Notes under the pieces: model-generated
The model's input: only the letters and a program-made list of their open reading frames with translations
The model's database searches: none
Told to the model about the DNA's origin: nothing
Shown here: positions 49,301-58,441 of the stretch, in pieces
Layout: each line of letters begins with the position of its first letter
Position numbering within the stretch: the stretch's first letter is position 1
Virus record (IMG/VR): IMGVR_UViG_3300009103_000001
Span: 146,158 to 210,157 of that record
Reading direction: 5' to 3' (one strand)
Source: a virus
Length of the DNA: 64,000 bases
Program-made: the position numbers and the translations under genes

Positions 49301-51073
49301 ATGACCAAAAAATTAATGGATATTATAAAAGAAGATGTTCCTTCAGAACTTCAACAATATAAGAAACCATATGATAAAATGATGAAATCTGCGTCAGATG
49401 ACACAGAAATGGTTCAGGCAAAACTAAGAGGTAGTGATGATGATTTGGACTCCGCCGCATCTAAATTTGGCATGGGGTCTGGTTTAGATTTTTATCCATT
49501 AGTTTCCATGGAAAAACCCTTCAATACAGCATTTGAGGTTAAATTTGTTGGTGCTAAAATACCTGTTCATTGGAAGGGTGAAAAATCAGAAATAGAAGGT
49601 GATTCAGAGGTAGATTCGTTTAATGCGGTAATTTGGTTAGACCCAGAGTCTTTTAAAAAAGTTAAAGGTGGTTCTACAGATGATGAATACAAATTCAAAA
49701 TTGTTAAAATTGATAACAAAGAGTTAAATGATAATTATTTAATTTTTAGAGGTAATGAAATAAACATTACAGATAAAAGAGTAGGTAAGGTTACACCACA
49801 ATTAAGTACTAGTAAAAAATATAATATAAATATATCTATCGGTGATGATGAGGTTACTGGTGGAGATGGTGGTGATACTGAAGGTGGTGACGTTGATGTA
49901 CCAGAAGAAATAGCTAACGGTAGGAATAGAAATGAGATATTTAGATTGTTATTAAATAGGTTTGGTGGTTTTAATGGTTATGTTGTTCATGGTGATGGAT
50001 TTAAAAATATTGAGGACGCTAGAGCCTATGGTAGGTTATTAAAAGCTATAAAAGCCGGAAAAGAAGATGAGTCAAAGGCAAAAGAATTTAGAGATAAAGT
50101 TAATAGAGATTCATATGCTATGATGATTTCTAATCTTAGAAAATCATTTCCTAGTAATTTTTTATCAAAACTATCAAAAGCTTTTCCAGAGTTTAACATA
50201 ACTTTCAATAAAGAAAGTATTGGAGAAAATATTGTTAAACAAAATTTATTAGAAGAAGAAAATTCAGACAAATATAAAAGGTGGAATATTGTATTTCCTG
50301 GTAAGGTTGTTGGTGGTAAGTCTATAGATGCTTTGGATAAAAATATTATTAATTTTATGAAAGCCGTTAAAAAATGGTTTGCTGTGCCAATAGATTATAG
50401 AGGAAAAAAACAATCATATACAATAAATTATGATGAAGATAAGGTTAATAAATATTTTTCAACTTTTTATAGTAAAAAGGAGAGTATGCTATCTATTGGT
50501 AATATCTTGAATGAAATAGTTAAAGATAGATTACATGAAGATGATGAAAATATTGGAACTGATACAGAAAAAAAACAGAAAATAGAACCAAAAATACAAT
50601 TAATTTTTAATAAAATAGAAGTTAAAGGTATGAAACGTGGTGAACAAAATTATAGTGATGATGATTTTGATAGAACAGCAAAATCTTTATCAGGTGGTGG
50701 TAAAGTAGAATTAAAGATTTCAAATTTTGAATTTAAAGATTCTTTAGATAAGATTAAGGAAAAAGCTGAAAAATCTAGTAAAAATTTCAGTTCAGGAGAG
50801 GTAGAATCTTTTATAGATGTATTAAAAAACATGAATAATAATACTGTTGGTTTAAAATCCGATAGAGAAAATTTAATGTTAAATATTGGTAAAACTAAAC
50901 TAAATAAAAATATATGGTTAAACATACCTATTAAAGATAATGGGGGTGATTTAAATGTTTTACTTAAAAAATTAGGTAATGGTGATACCTTTATTAAATG
51001 TAGTATAGCTTATGCTGACCCATACGACCCATTCATTAAGGATGATATTGTTATTAAATTAAAGTTAAAATAA
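49301..51073 (+). CDS. Unknown virion-region protein with targeting-like leader, 590 aa
   Basis: Begins MTKKLMDIIKE, then DVPSELQQY; I-I-K-E is a possible prohead-protease site at residue 11. A beta-rich part (about 60-195; F-Y-P-L-V-S-M-E-K-P-F-N-T-A-F-E-V-K-F) is followed by an acidic Gly linker (GGDGGDTEGGDVDVPEE). A helical part with N-L-L-E-E-E follows, then a second beta-rich half after residue 330. No family is recognised. It lies between the hub gene and the tape measure gene with its own late-type element, so a tail, hub or head role is equally possible. Confidence 0.55.
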   Translation: MTKKLMDIIKEDVPSELQQYKKPYDKMMKSASDDTEMVQAKLRGSDDDLDSAASKFGMGSGLDFYPLVSMEKPFNTAFEVKFVGAKIPVHWKGEKSEIEGDSEVDSFNAVIWLDPESFKKVKGGSTDDEYKFKIVKIDNKELNDNYLIFRGNEINITDKRVGKVTPQLSTSKKYNINISIGDDEVTGGDGGDTEGGDVDVPEEIANGRNRNEIFRLLLNRFGGFNGYVVHGDGFKNIEDARAYGRLLKAIKAGKEDESKAKEFRDKVNRDSYAMMISNLRKSFPSNFLSKLSKAFPEFNITFNKESIGENIVKQNLLEEENSDKYKRWNIVFPGKVVGGKSIDALDKNIINFMKAVKKWFAVPIDYRGKKQSYTINYDEDKVNKYFSTFYSKKESMLSIGNILNEIVKDRLHEDDENIGTDTEKKQKIEPKIQLIFNKIEVKGMKRGEQNYSDDDFDRTAKSLSGGGKVELKISNFEFKDSLDKIKEKAEKSSKNFSSGEVESFIDVLKNMNNNTVGLKSDRENLMLNIGKTKLNKNIWLNIPIKDNGGDLNVLLKKLGNGDTFIKCSIAYADPYDPFIKDDIVIKLKLK

Positions 51074-51080
51074 TTAACTT

Positions 51081-53675
51081 ATGGCAGAAAATTTAGACCC
51101 AAAAAACTTAGATAAGTTTGTTAAAAATATGAAAGCCGCTCAAGAATACTCTAAGGAGGTTAATGAGAGTTTTGCGGCGTGGGGTAGGTCTGCAGCTAAA
51201 ATAAAAGAATATAGTGACGCGATAAAAAATAGACAAAAAATTATTGCTGAACTACAAAATCAGATTGCTGACGCTACTGAGGAAGAAAAAGAACAGTTAG
51301 AAGCTCAGATAGCCTATGAACAAGAGAAGATAAAACTTAATCAAGAACAATTAAAATTATTAAAAAAACAACGTAGTACTTTAAAAACTTTAGCCAATGA
51401 AACAATAAGTTTCTTAGGTAAACAAGGTGGTTTAGTTAATAAAGTTGTCGATGGTTTTACTAAGATGGATGGTTCTGCTAGAAGAATTTCAGTAGAAATG
51501 GGTATGGGTACCCTTAGAATGAGCCAATTTCAAATGGCTTCAGCTCAAGCAGCACAACAATTAGAGTTAATTGGTATTGAAGCGGCTGGAGCGGCTGAAA
51601 TGATGAGTTCATATGCTGACGAGACTGGTAGACAAGTTATACTTGGTAAAACACAGTTGGTACAAATGGGGGCTTTATCAAAAAGAACTGGTATGGCTCA
51701 CACAGAAATGGCTGGGTTAGCTGGTCAAATGGAAAGTTTTGGTATTGGTGCTGATGATTCTGTTGAACTGATTAGTGAAATAGCTGATATGTCTGACAAA
51801 ATGGGTGTGAATACTGCTAAAGTAATTAAGAAAGTACAAGGTAACTTAAAATTAGTAAATAAACTTAGTTTTAAGGGTGGTATTAGAGGTATGGCCCAAA
51901 TGGCAGCTCATGCTGAAAAATATAAGATAAACATGGAAGAGGTGGCTGGTTTCGCTGAAAAAGTATTTAGACCTGAAGGTGCTATTGATGCAGCAGCTAA
52001 TCTACAAGTGTTAGGTGGTAGTTTAGCTAATATGGGTGACCCTTTTCAATTAATGTATCAGGCTAGGCATGCTCCTGAAGAATTGGCCAAGTCATTAACC
52101 AAAGCGGCTGCTCAATCCGCGGTATTTAATAAAACTACTGGTGAGTTTGAAGTTAATGCTTTAGAATTAGACAGGTTGAGGGAGGCTTCTGAAGCTACAG
52201 GTATGAGTATGGAAATGCTTGTTGGTGTGGCTAAACAGAGTGCTAAAATGAATATGTTTGAAGATGTTTTAAAGGTTGGTGGTGAAGATAAGGAGTTTCT
52301 ATCTTCAATTGCTGAAATGAAAGATGGTAAAGCCCAAATAGCTATTGATGTAGACCCTAAGACTGGTGAAAAACAATATGCAAAACTATCAGAACTTTCT
52401 GCTAGTGAACAAATGGCTGCGGCCAAAAGACTAAAAAAGGAAAAAGAGTCAAATGAAGAGGCGGCTAGAAGAGCACAAGCTTCAATGGAGTTAATGAGAA
52501 ATAGTATGAACGCTTTATTAGCCTCATTTTATCCAGTATTAGTACGATTAGATAAAACACTTAGACCATGGATTGAATGGTTTGTCGACCAAACATTATG
52601 GTTAGGTAGTATGATTAAAAAATATTTTTCACCTTTGGGTGCAGTATTAACCGCTTTCGCACTTAAGTTTGGTATTAAGATGGCCACATGGATTATGCGT
52701 GGTAGGTGGTTAGGTATGGGGTTCAATATGACAGCCGGTAAGGGTGGTATGTTAAGTAGGATGTTTGGTGGTAAAGGTGGTGGTGGACCAGTAACAAAAT
52801 CTGGTAAACCCGATATGAGGTTTAAAGCTAATAAAACAGCGATGGGCGGTCAATCAGCGAAAGGTTTAGGTGCGACAGGTAAAGCCGTAGGTGGTTTTTC
52901 AAGTGCTGTTGGTAGTGCTGCACAAATTATCGCAATAGCCGGAGCTTTGTGGATTTTATCAGACGCGATAGTTAAATTAGCCGAAATACCTTGGCCAAAC
53001 TTATTAATGGCAACAGGTGTTCTTCTTGCTTTGGGCGTTGGTTTAGCTATTTTTATGAATTTTATGGCTGGTTTAGGACTTAATCCAGCTGTGTGGTTAG
53101 GTGTCGCTTTATTATTAGCGGTTGGTGCGGCATTTATGATGTTAGGTGCAGCAATTTACTTCATATCGGCGGGTGTTGCTTTAATTGTAGAATCCTTTAC
53201 TGGTTTATTCAGTGTTATAAATGCTGATAATATTGGTGCTTTATTATTACTAGGTCCAGCTTTAGCTGGTATTGGTTTAGGTATGATGGTTTTAACCGCT
53301 TCATTGATTGGTTTTGGTTTAGCGTGGCTCATTGGTGGTTGGGCTTTTGAAGACATGGCAGAGTCTATTGGGGCTTTAGGTAATACAGATTTATCTGGTT
53401 TAGGTACTGCTGTCCAAGCGATAAATAATGTTGACATGAATAAAATCGAGGCTCTTAGAGATTTAGCTAGTGCATTATCACTATTTAGTTTATTTAGTGG
53501 TGGAGGTATTAAAATTGATTTCGGTGATTTAGATGTTAAAGGTAAGATTGATTTAGAAGGAGAAGGTGGCGGAAGAACTTCAACTGATTGGGTAGAAGAC
53601 CCAATATTTGTATCTAAATTAAAAGATTTAATTTGGGAAACAATGGAAGCTGATAAAACTGGCGGCAAGCCTTAA
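51081..53675 (+). CDS. Tail tape measure protein, 864 aa
   Basis: Residues 30-115 are a coiled coil (IKNRQKIIAELQNQIADATE, EEKEQLEAQIAYEQEKIKLN). A long helical body follows with Ala/Met-rich segments (MASAQAAQQLELIGIEAAGA, M-G-A-L-S-K-R-T-G-M-A-H-T-E-M-A) typical of tape measure N-terminal domains. From about residue 616 to 790 several hydrophobic helices (LLMATGVLLALGVGLAIFMN, GLGMMVLTASLIGFGLAWLI) alternate with Gly. Tape measures set tail length and are ejected to form a channel across the envelope. Position between hub and baseplate genes supports this. Confidence 0.85.
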   Translation: MAENLDPKNLDKFVKNMKAAQEYSKEVNESFAAWGRSAAKIKEYSDAIKNRQKIIAELQNQIADATEEEKEQLEAQIAYEQEKIKLNQEQLKLLKKQRSTLKTLANETISFLGKQGGLVNKVVDGFTKMDGSARRISVEMGMGTLRMSQFQMASAQAAQQLELIGIEAAGAAEMMSSYADETGRQVILGKTQLVQMGALSKRTGMAHTEMAGLAGQMESFGIGADDSVELISEIADMSDKMGVNTAKVIKKVQGNLKLVNKLSFKGGIRGMAQMAAHAEKYKINMEEVAGFAEKVFRPEGAIDAAANLQVLGGSLANMGDPFQLMYQARHAPEELAKSLTKAAAQSAVFNKTTGEFEVNALELDRLREASEATGMSMEMLVGVAKQSAKMNMFEDVLKVGGEDKEFLSSIAEMKDGKAQIAIDVDPKTGEKQYAKLSELSASEQMAAAKRLKKEKESNEEAARRAQASMELMRNSMNALLASFYPVLVRLDKTLRPWIEWFVDQTLWLGSMIKKYFSPLGAVLTAFALKFGIKMATWIMRGRWLGMGFNMTAGKGGMLSRMFGGKGGGGPVTKSGKPDMRFKANKTAMGGQSAKGLGATGKAVGGFSSAVGSAAQIIAIAGALWILSDAIVKLAEIPWPNLLMATGVLLALGVGLAIFMNFMAGLGLNPAVWLGVALLLAVGAAFMMLGAAIYFISAGVALIVESFTGLFSVINADNIGALLLLGPALAGIGLGMMVLTASLIGFGLAWLIGGWAFEDMAESIGALGNTDLSGLGTAVQAINNVDMNKIEALRDLASALSLFSLFSGGGIKIDFGDLDVKGKIDLEGEGGGRTSTDWVEDPIFVSKLKDLIWETMEADKTGGKP

Positions 53676-53763
53676 TTATTATTTATTATTTATATTTTAT
53701 TATTAATCTATTTATTTAAAGCTGTTATGCGCATAAATTTCGTAAGTAAATTTAAATATGTAA

Positions 53764-53774
53764 ATATTTATTAA
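53764..53774 (+). promoter_or_regulatory. Putative late promoter element (ATATTTATTAA)
   Basis: 12 bases before the ATG at 53787. Confidence 0.4.
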
Positions 53775-53786
53775 AAAAGTATTTTT

Positions 53787-56700
53787 ATGCCAAACGCAAT
53801 AAATCCAGATTCTTATAACATTGACTATTTCCCTTCATCTCTGTTGGGTGTAACAACCGCTGATGATTATAGAGAACATCTTTTTCTTAAAAACCTTGGT
53901 GGTGCTATAGCACCAGAATTAGTGAGTTCTCCAGCTGGTTCATTTTCAGTACCTTTTCAAGATAGAGGTGATTTTAAATCGATTAATTATGGTGGCATTG
54001 GTAATCCAGGTAATATTGAAGAATGGTTATCTGAAGGTGGTTTTCCTACTACAGTACATGAGGTTAGGGACATTGGTTTATTACAAGCACAAAATAAATA
54101 CGGACCACCAACAATATCAGCATATAATTGTCCAGAGTTAATACCAGAAGATACGGGATTCATACAATACCCAACGTCAAGTGGTGGTGATGATTATAAA
54201 ACAATTTTAATTAATGACGCAATTGATAGTAATGTTGGTTTGGGACCTGGAGCAACAATTAATTTCCCTTCAGAATTAAATGATATAGCAAAAGAGAGAA
54301 GAAAAGAGGAAGCGATTAATAGGGTTAAACTAAACGTAGAAGATAATGTATTAGGCAAGTTAAATTTGGACCCATTCGGTTTATTAGCAGGACAAGATTT
54401 AATTTTAAGAGATTATAAAATAACAACAAGAAGAAATATTGTTGGTAAAATATTTGATACTGTCGCTGATTCAGCTGGTTTTAACATACCAACAAGTCCT
54501 ATTAAAAAGGGTGCCTTTGGTAGATATGGTGATTTAGATAACGCTGAAACATATAAAGATTTATTAAAAGCTACTGGTTCAGGTACAAAAAGTTTATTAT
54601 TTGATTCTGTTGGAAAAAATAAATATGGACCACAATTACAAGAACCAAAAGGATTTATCGCTAATACAGTTGGTGCTGGACAGGCTCCACAACAAAATAC
54701 ATATTTAACAGACCCAACAGAACAAATACAAGAAGAGAAAAAGGCGAAAAGAAATAAACCATTAGTTGATAAAGTTAATCAAGCGATTGGTAAAGCTATT
54801 GATGCTGTCGCTGGTTCACAAGCGATAGGTAAAGAAGACGACCAACCACCTAGTGAATTTAAAAACCCAACGGTTGAACCAGAACTTAATAGTGAAGATT
54901 ATGGTTTTGATGGGTTACCAAATAGGTCTAAAGATACATGGGAATTGGCTGGACCTACTACTGAATTTGATATAGATGAAGGTAGTATAGGGACTAGAGC
55001 TCCATTTGGTCAACAAACTGATTTAGGTTTCTTTTCGTTAAAACAAGAAATGTTTTGGGGCTCCACACCTAAAGGTTCAACAAACCCATTTAAAAGAGGT
55101 ATTTTAAAATATACACAGGATTTAATAAACAACACAAATGATAACACAGATATAATAAGTAAAGCTAGATTTATTGGTGTGGTTAATGATGATAGTAATT
55201 TCGATTCAAAAACTAGAAAACATAAAAACTATTCAATGGGTAATACTGTATCTTCTGATGGAACTTATTGTCGTTCATGGTCTGTTAGAAACCCATATTT
55301 AAAAGTAGGTGATTTAATTAGACATGGGGCTAGTGATGGTGCTGGTGGTTTTAATAGTTTAACACGACCAGATAGGGATTTAAGTGTACTAGGAAACAAT
55401 GGTTTTGTTAAGGTTGCACCATATGTTGGTGAAAAACAAGGTGGTTATGATAGTGGTGGTAAGGTTTTAAACTTAGGTGACCCAACCATACAAAAATATA
55501 TGTTATCAATTGAAAATTTAGCTTGGCAAAATACAGAACATATATTAAAAGTACCACCATGTGAAGTTGGACCAAACGGTGGTAGAATAATGTGGTTTCC
55601 ACCATATGATATTAATTTTACAGATAACTCAAGTGTTAGTTGGGATACAACAAATTTTATTGGTAGAGGTGAGCCAATATATACATATAATAATACTGAA
55701 AGAATGGGTACATTAGCTTTTAAATTGGTTATTGACCATCCATTAGCAATTTCAGAACTAAGAGAACAAGGTGAACAGGCACTATTTCAATTTTTTGCAG
55801 GATGTAAAAACCCATTAGAAGAGGCAAGTGCTTTAATATCTGTGTCAGATATAGAAGAAGTTAAAATACAAAATACACAAACAAAGTTGTTCCCAAACCC
55901 AAAATACCAAGAAATTCAAACACAACCAGCAGGAGACCCACCATCACCAGTTAGTTTTTATTTTAGAAATGCGAGAAAAGGAGCTAAAGATACTGTTGGT
56001 ACACAACCAGACACAGAAATTAATGCTGGTTATTTATATGGTGACCCACCAACAGTATTACCATATATTGAAGAACAAACACCACAGGGACCAATAGGAG
56101 TATATAATCCAGCATTTTCTGGTGATGTGGCTGCAAACTATGAACAAAATCTTGATGACGCTAGAAATAAACTGGCTGTAGAAAGAATAACAGATGAAAT
56201 AATACCGTTTTTATTATCACCAAGAGGTAAAAGATTTACTATTAATATTGTTGGTAAAACTAGTGATGCAAATACATCAAGTTTTAATGAAAAATTAGGT
56301 GAAGCTAGAGCTAAAAATACCGAAGAATGGTTTTATCAACTTCTAAAAGGTAGTGAGTTGGGTACCGACCCAATAAAGGCTGAAAATCTCGGTTCAGAAG
56401 AAACATACCCAACAGAAACAACGTGGAAAGGCAGTAAGTTAAGATGGAATGTTTATTCGACAGGTGAAAAGGGGTCTTCTGATTCTGTAATAATAAACGA
56501 GGATGGTTCAACATCAATTGGCAGAGATGATAATAAAGTATATGGTGATACAGATTATAATGACCCAGGTGCGGTTAACGATAGAAGAGTAGATATAACA
56601 TTTACACATAACCCAGAAATAGATGATTCAATGATTGGACCTGCATCTGGAGAAAAAGAGTTTATATCTGTAACTACAACATCTGAAATAATACAACAAA

Positions 56701-58106
56701 GAGAAATTGACGCTGAAAGAAAAAAAGAATTGGAACAAATTGAACAAGCTAAAGTATTAGCGAGAAAGGCGTCACAATATATGGCTTGGGAATGTTCTTA
56801 TTTTGAGAAAATGAAACAAGATGACCCATTTGTGTATGATACACTAACACAAAAATTAAAATATTTTCATCCCGCATTCCACTCAATGACACCTGAAGGC
56901 TTTAATTCAAGGTTAACATTTTTAAAACAATGTACAAGACAAGGTCCTAATATTGCATCAAATGAACCAAATAATTTAGCATTTGGTAAACCACCTATAT
57001 GTGTATTAAGGGTTGGTGATTTTTATCATACAAAAATAGTTATTGACACAGTTAACTTAACATTTGACCCACTTATTTGGGATTTAAATCCAGAAGGAAT
57101 TGGGGTACAACCAATGGTTTGTAGTGTTGACCTTAACTTTAAGTTTATTGGTGGTTCATCATTAGGTGGACCAATAGCACAATTACAGAACGCCGTTGGG
57201 TTTAACTTTTTTGCTAACACAGGGTTATATAACCCAAGAACAATATATGAATCTGTGGGTGAATATAAGGCTAAAGAGGTGGACCCATCAACAGGTAAAG
57301 AAACAGAAACAAAAATAGATACACCAAATGAATCTAAACAACCATTTGGTTATGGAGCATTTATTGTACCAGGTGAGTCAATTCAAGATGGTGAGTTTAG
57401 TACTGAGGACCCAGTTAATGATTTTTATGAACAAAAACAAATACAAGCAGAAGCTGATAGAGCTAAAAAGGCTAAAATGGCACAAGCCGAAAGGGATAGA
57501 ATTGCGGCAAAAGAAGCGAAAGAGGCTAAAGAAGCCGCTATAGAGTCTGAAAAAGAAATAGCTAAAACATTTGGTAGTGTAACAAAGGCTACACTTAGGA
57601 ATTTAGGTGCCGGAAGTTGGTCCGAAACTGGTGTTTTATCTTTAGAGGTAGAAACAAGTGACCCATTTATAGTTTGGGATTCAGCACAACCAACAGACGT
57701 AAGTGGTACAGATAGTCCATTTAACTCTAATAATAAATATGGTACTGGTATTACGGCTTTAGTTGGTGAAGGTTTGAATGATGTTTTCTATTATTATCAA
57801 GACTTTGATAGTTGGGTTTCTTTTAATGGTACAAGTACTAAAAAAATTACTATTGTGTTTAAAAATTCATATAAAGCTTTAGATACCACGGGTAAAGGTA
57901 AAAATAGAAACTCAGAAAAAGTAGGAACTACACAATCTGTTAATGGTAAAACAATTTCGTTCACAATATTTGGTAAATTAATTGGTGATAGTGGTGAGGA
58001 TATAAAAGTTTCTACAAATATAACTTTTATAATGTCAGCAGAAGATAACGGTAAAACAAAAACATCATTTAATAATGAAAGCGAGATAATACCAACTACA
58101 ACATAA
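53787..58106 (+). CDS. Large baseplate protein with OmpA-like peptidoglycan-binding domain, 1439 aa
   Basis: The middle part has G-E-P-I-Y-T-Y-N-N-T-E-R-M-G-T-L-A-F-K (about residues 630-650), a sequence type common in myovirus baseplate proteins. Residues 800-940 look like an OmpA/MotB-type domain: I-T-D-E-I-I-P-F-L, F-T-I-N-I-V-G-K-T-S, N-E-K-L-G-E-A-R-A-K-N and the closing N-D-R-R-V-D-I-T-F. Such domains bind the diaminopimelate of peptidoglycan. A block near residue 1110 (G-V-Q-P-M-V-C-S-V-D-L-N-F-K-F-I-G-G) and an Ala/Lys/Glu coiled coil (about 1215-1260) follow. I infer a wedge or hub protein that anchors the baseplate to the cell wall. It precedes the gp53-like gene by 6 bases. Confidence 0.78.
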   Translation: MPNAINPDSYNIDYFPSSLLGVTTADDYREHLFLKNLGGAIAPELVSSPAGSFSVPFQDRGDFKSINYGGIGNPGNIEEWLSEGGFPTTVHEVRDIGLLQAQNKYGPPTISAYNCPELIPEDTGFIQYPTSSGGDDYKTILINDAIDSNVGLGPGATINFPSELNDIAKERRKEEAINRVKLNVEDNVLGKLNLDPFGLLAGQDLILRDYKITTRRNIVGKIFDTVADSAGFNIPTSPIKKGAFGRYGDLDNAETYKDLLKATGSGTKSLLFDSVGKNKYGPQLQEPKGFIANTVGAGQAPQQNTYLTDPTEQIQEEKKAKRNKPLVDKVNQAIGKAIDAVAGSQAIGKEDDQPPSEFKNPTVEPELNSEDYGFDGLPNRSKDTWELAGPTTEFDIDEGSIGTRAPFGQQTDLGFFSLKQEMFWGSTPKGSTNPFKRGILKYTQDLINNTNDNTDIISKARFIGVVNDDSNFDSKTRKHKNYSMGNTVSSDGTYCRSWSVRNPYLKVGDLIRHGASDGAGGFNSLTRPDRDLSVLGNNGFVKVAPYVGEKQGGYDSGGKVLNLGDPTIQKYMLSIENLAWQNTEHILKVPPCEVGPNGGRIMWFPPYDINFTDNSSVSWDTTNFIGRGEPIYTYNNTERMGTLAFKLVIDHPLAISELREQGEQALFQFFAGCKNPLEEASALISVSDIEEVKIQNTQTKLFPNPKYQEIQTQPAGDPPSPVSFYFRNARKGAKDTVGTQPDTEINAGYLYGDPPTVLPYIEEQTPQGPIGVYNPAFSGDVAANYEQNLDDARNKLAVERITDEIIPFLLSPRGKRFTINIVGKTSDANTSSFNEKLGEARAKNTEEWFYQLLKGSELGTDPIKAENLGSEETYPTETTWKGSKLRWNVYSTGEKGSSDSVIINEDGSTSIGRDDNKVYGDTDYNDPGAVNDRRVDITFTHNPEIDDSMIGPASGEKEFISVTTTSEIIQQREIDAERKKELEQIEQAKVLARKASQYMAWECSYFEKMKQDDPFVYDTLTQKLKYFHPAFHSMTPEGFNSRLTFLKQCTRQGPNIASNEPNNLAFGKPPICVLRVGDFYHTKIVIDTVNLTFDPLIWDLNPEGIGVQPMVCSVDLNFKFIGGSSLGGPIAQLQNAVGFNFFANTGLYNPRTIYESVGEYKAKEVDPSTGKETETKIDTPNESKQPFGYGAFIVPGESIQDGEFSTEDPVNDFYEQKQIQAEADRAKKAKMAQAERDRIAAKEAKEAKEAAIESEKEIAKTFGSVTKATLRNLGAGSWSETGVLSLEVETSDPFIVWDSAQPTDVSGTDSPFNSNNKYGTGITALVGEGLNDVFYYYQDFDSWVSFNGTSTKKITIVFKNSYKALDTTGKGKNRNSEKVGTTQSVNGKTISFTIFGKLIGDSGEDIKVSTNITFIMSAEDNGKTKTSFNNESEIIPTTT

Positions 58107-58112
58107 AAAATA

Positions 58113-58430
58113 ATGGCAAGAAGATATTACGATAGATACCAAGATTTTAAGGAAAATGGAAAAAGTACAACATTACCATTTTTAAAATTACCAGTGAAGA
58201 AAACAGATAAAAGAACTGTTACTGATAGCAGAACTAGATTTGACAAGATTAGTCAACAATATTATGGTACACCATACTATGGATGGTTAATTTTACAAGC
58301 TAACCCAGAATATGGTGGACTTGAGTTTGACATTCCTGAAAATACAATTATAATAGTACCATATCCTTTAAATACTTCTTTACAGGATTATCAGGCAGCA
58401 ATAACAAGATATAAGAGATTATATGACTAA
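58113..58430 (+). CDS. Baseplate wedge protein, gp53-like with LysM-type fold, 105 aa
   Basis: A short protein: R-T-R-F-D-K-I-S-Q-Q-Y-Y-G-T-P-Y-Y-G-W-L-I-L-Q-A-N-P-E followed by I-P-E-N-T-I-I-I-V-P-Y-P. This is a LysM-like arrangement (D-x-I-S-x-x-Y-Y-G, W-x-I-x-x-A-N, I-x-x-G/N-x-x-I-x-V-P) as found in T4 gp53 and related wedge proteins. T4 gp53 is longer (196 aa), so this is the conserved core only. It lies between two large baseplate genes and starts 6 bases after the upstream stop. Confidence 0.75.
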   Translation: MARRYYDRYQDFKENGKSTTLPFLKLPVKKTDKRTVTDSRTRFDKISQQYYGTPYYGWLILQANPEYGGLEFDIPENTIIIVPYPLNTSLQDYQAAITRYKRLYD

Positions 58431-58441
58431 AAGTTTTTAAA

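Noticed and set aside
53725-53736. 12-bp palindrome TTATGCGCATAA between the tape measure and baseplate genes, with a weak AT stem beside it
   Set aside because: Short, no T-run for a terminator and no regulator nearby; could be chance.
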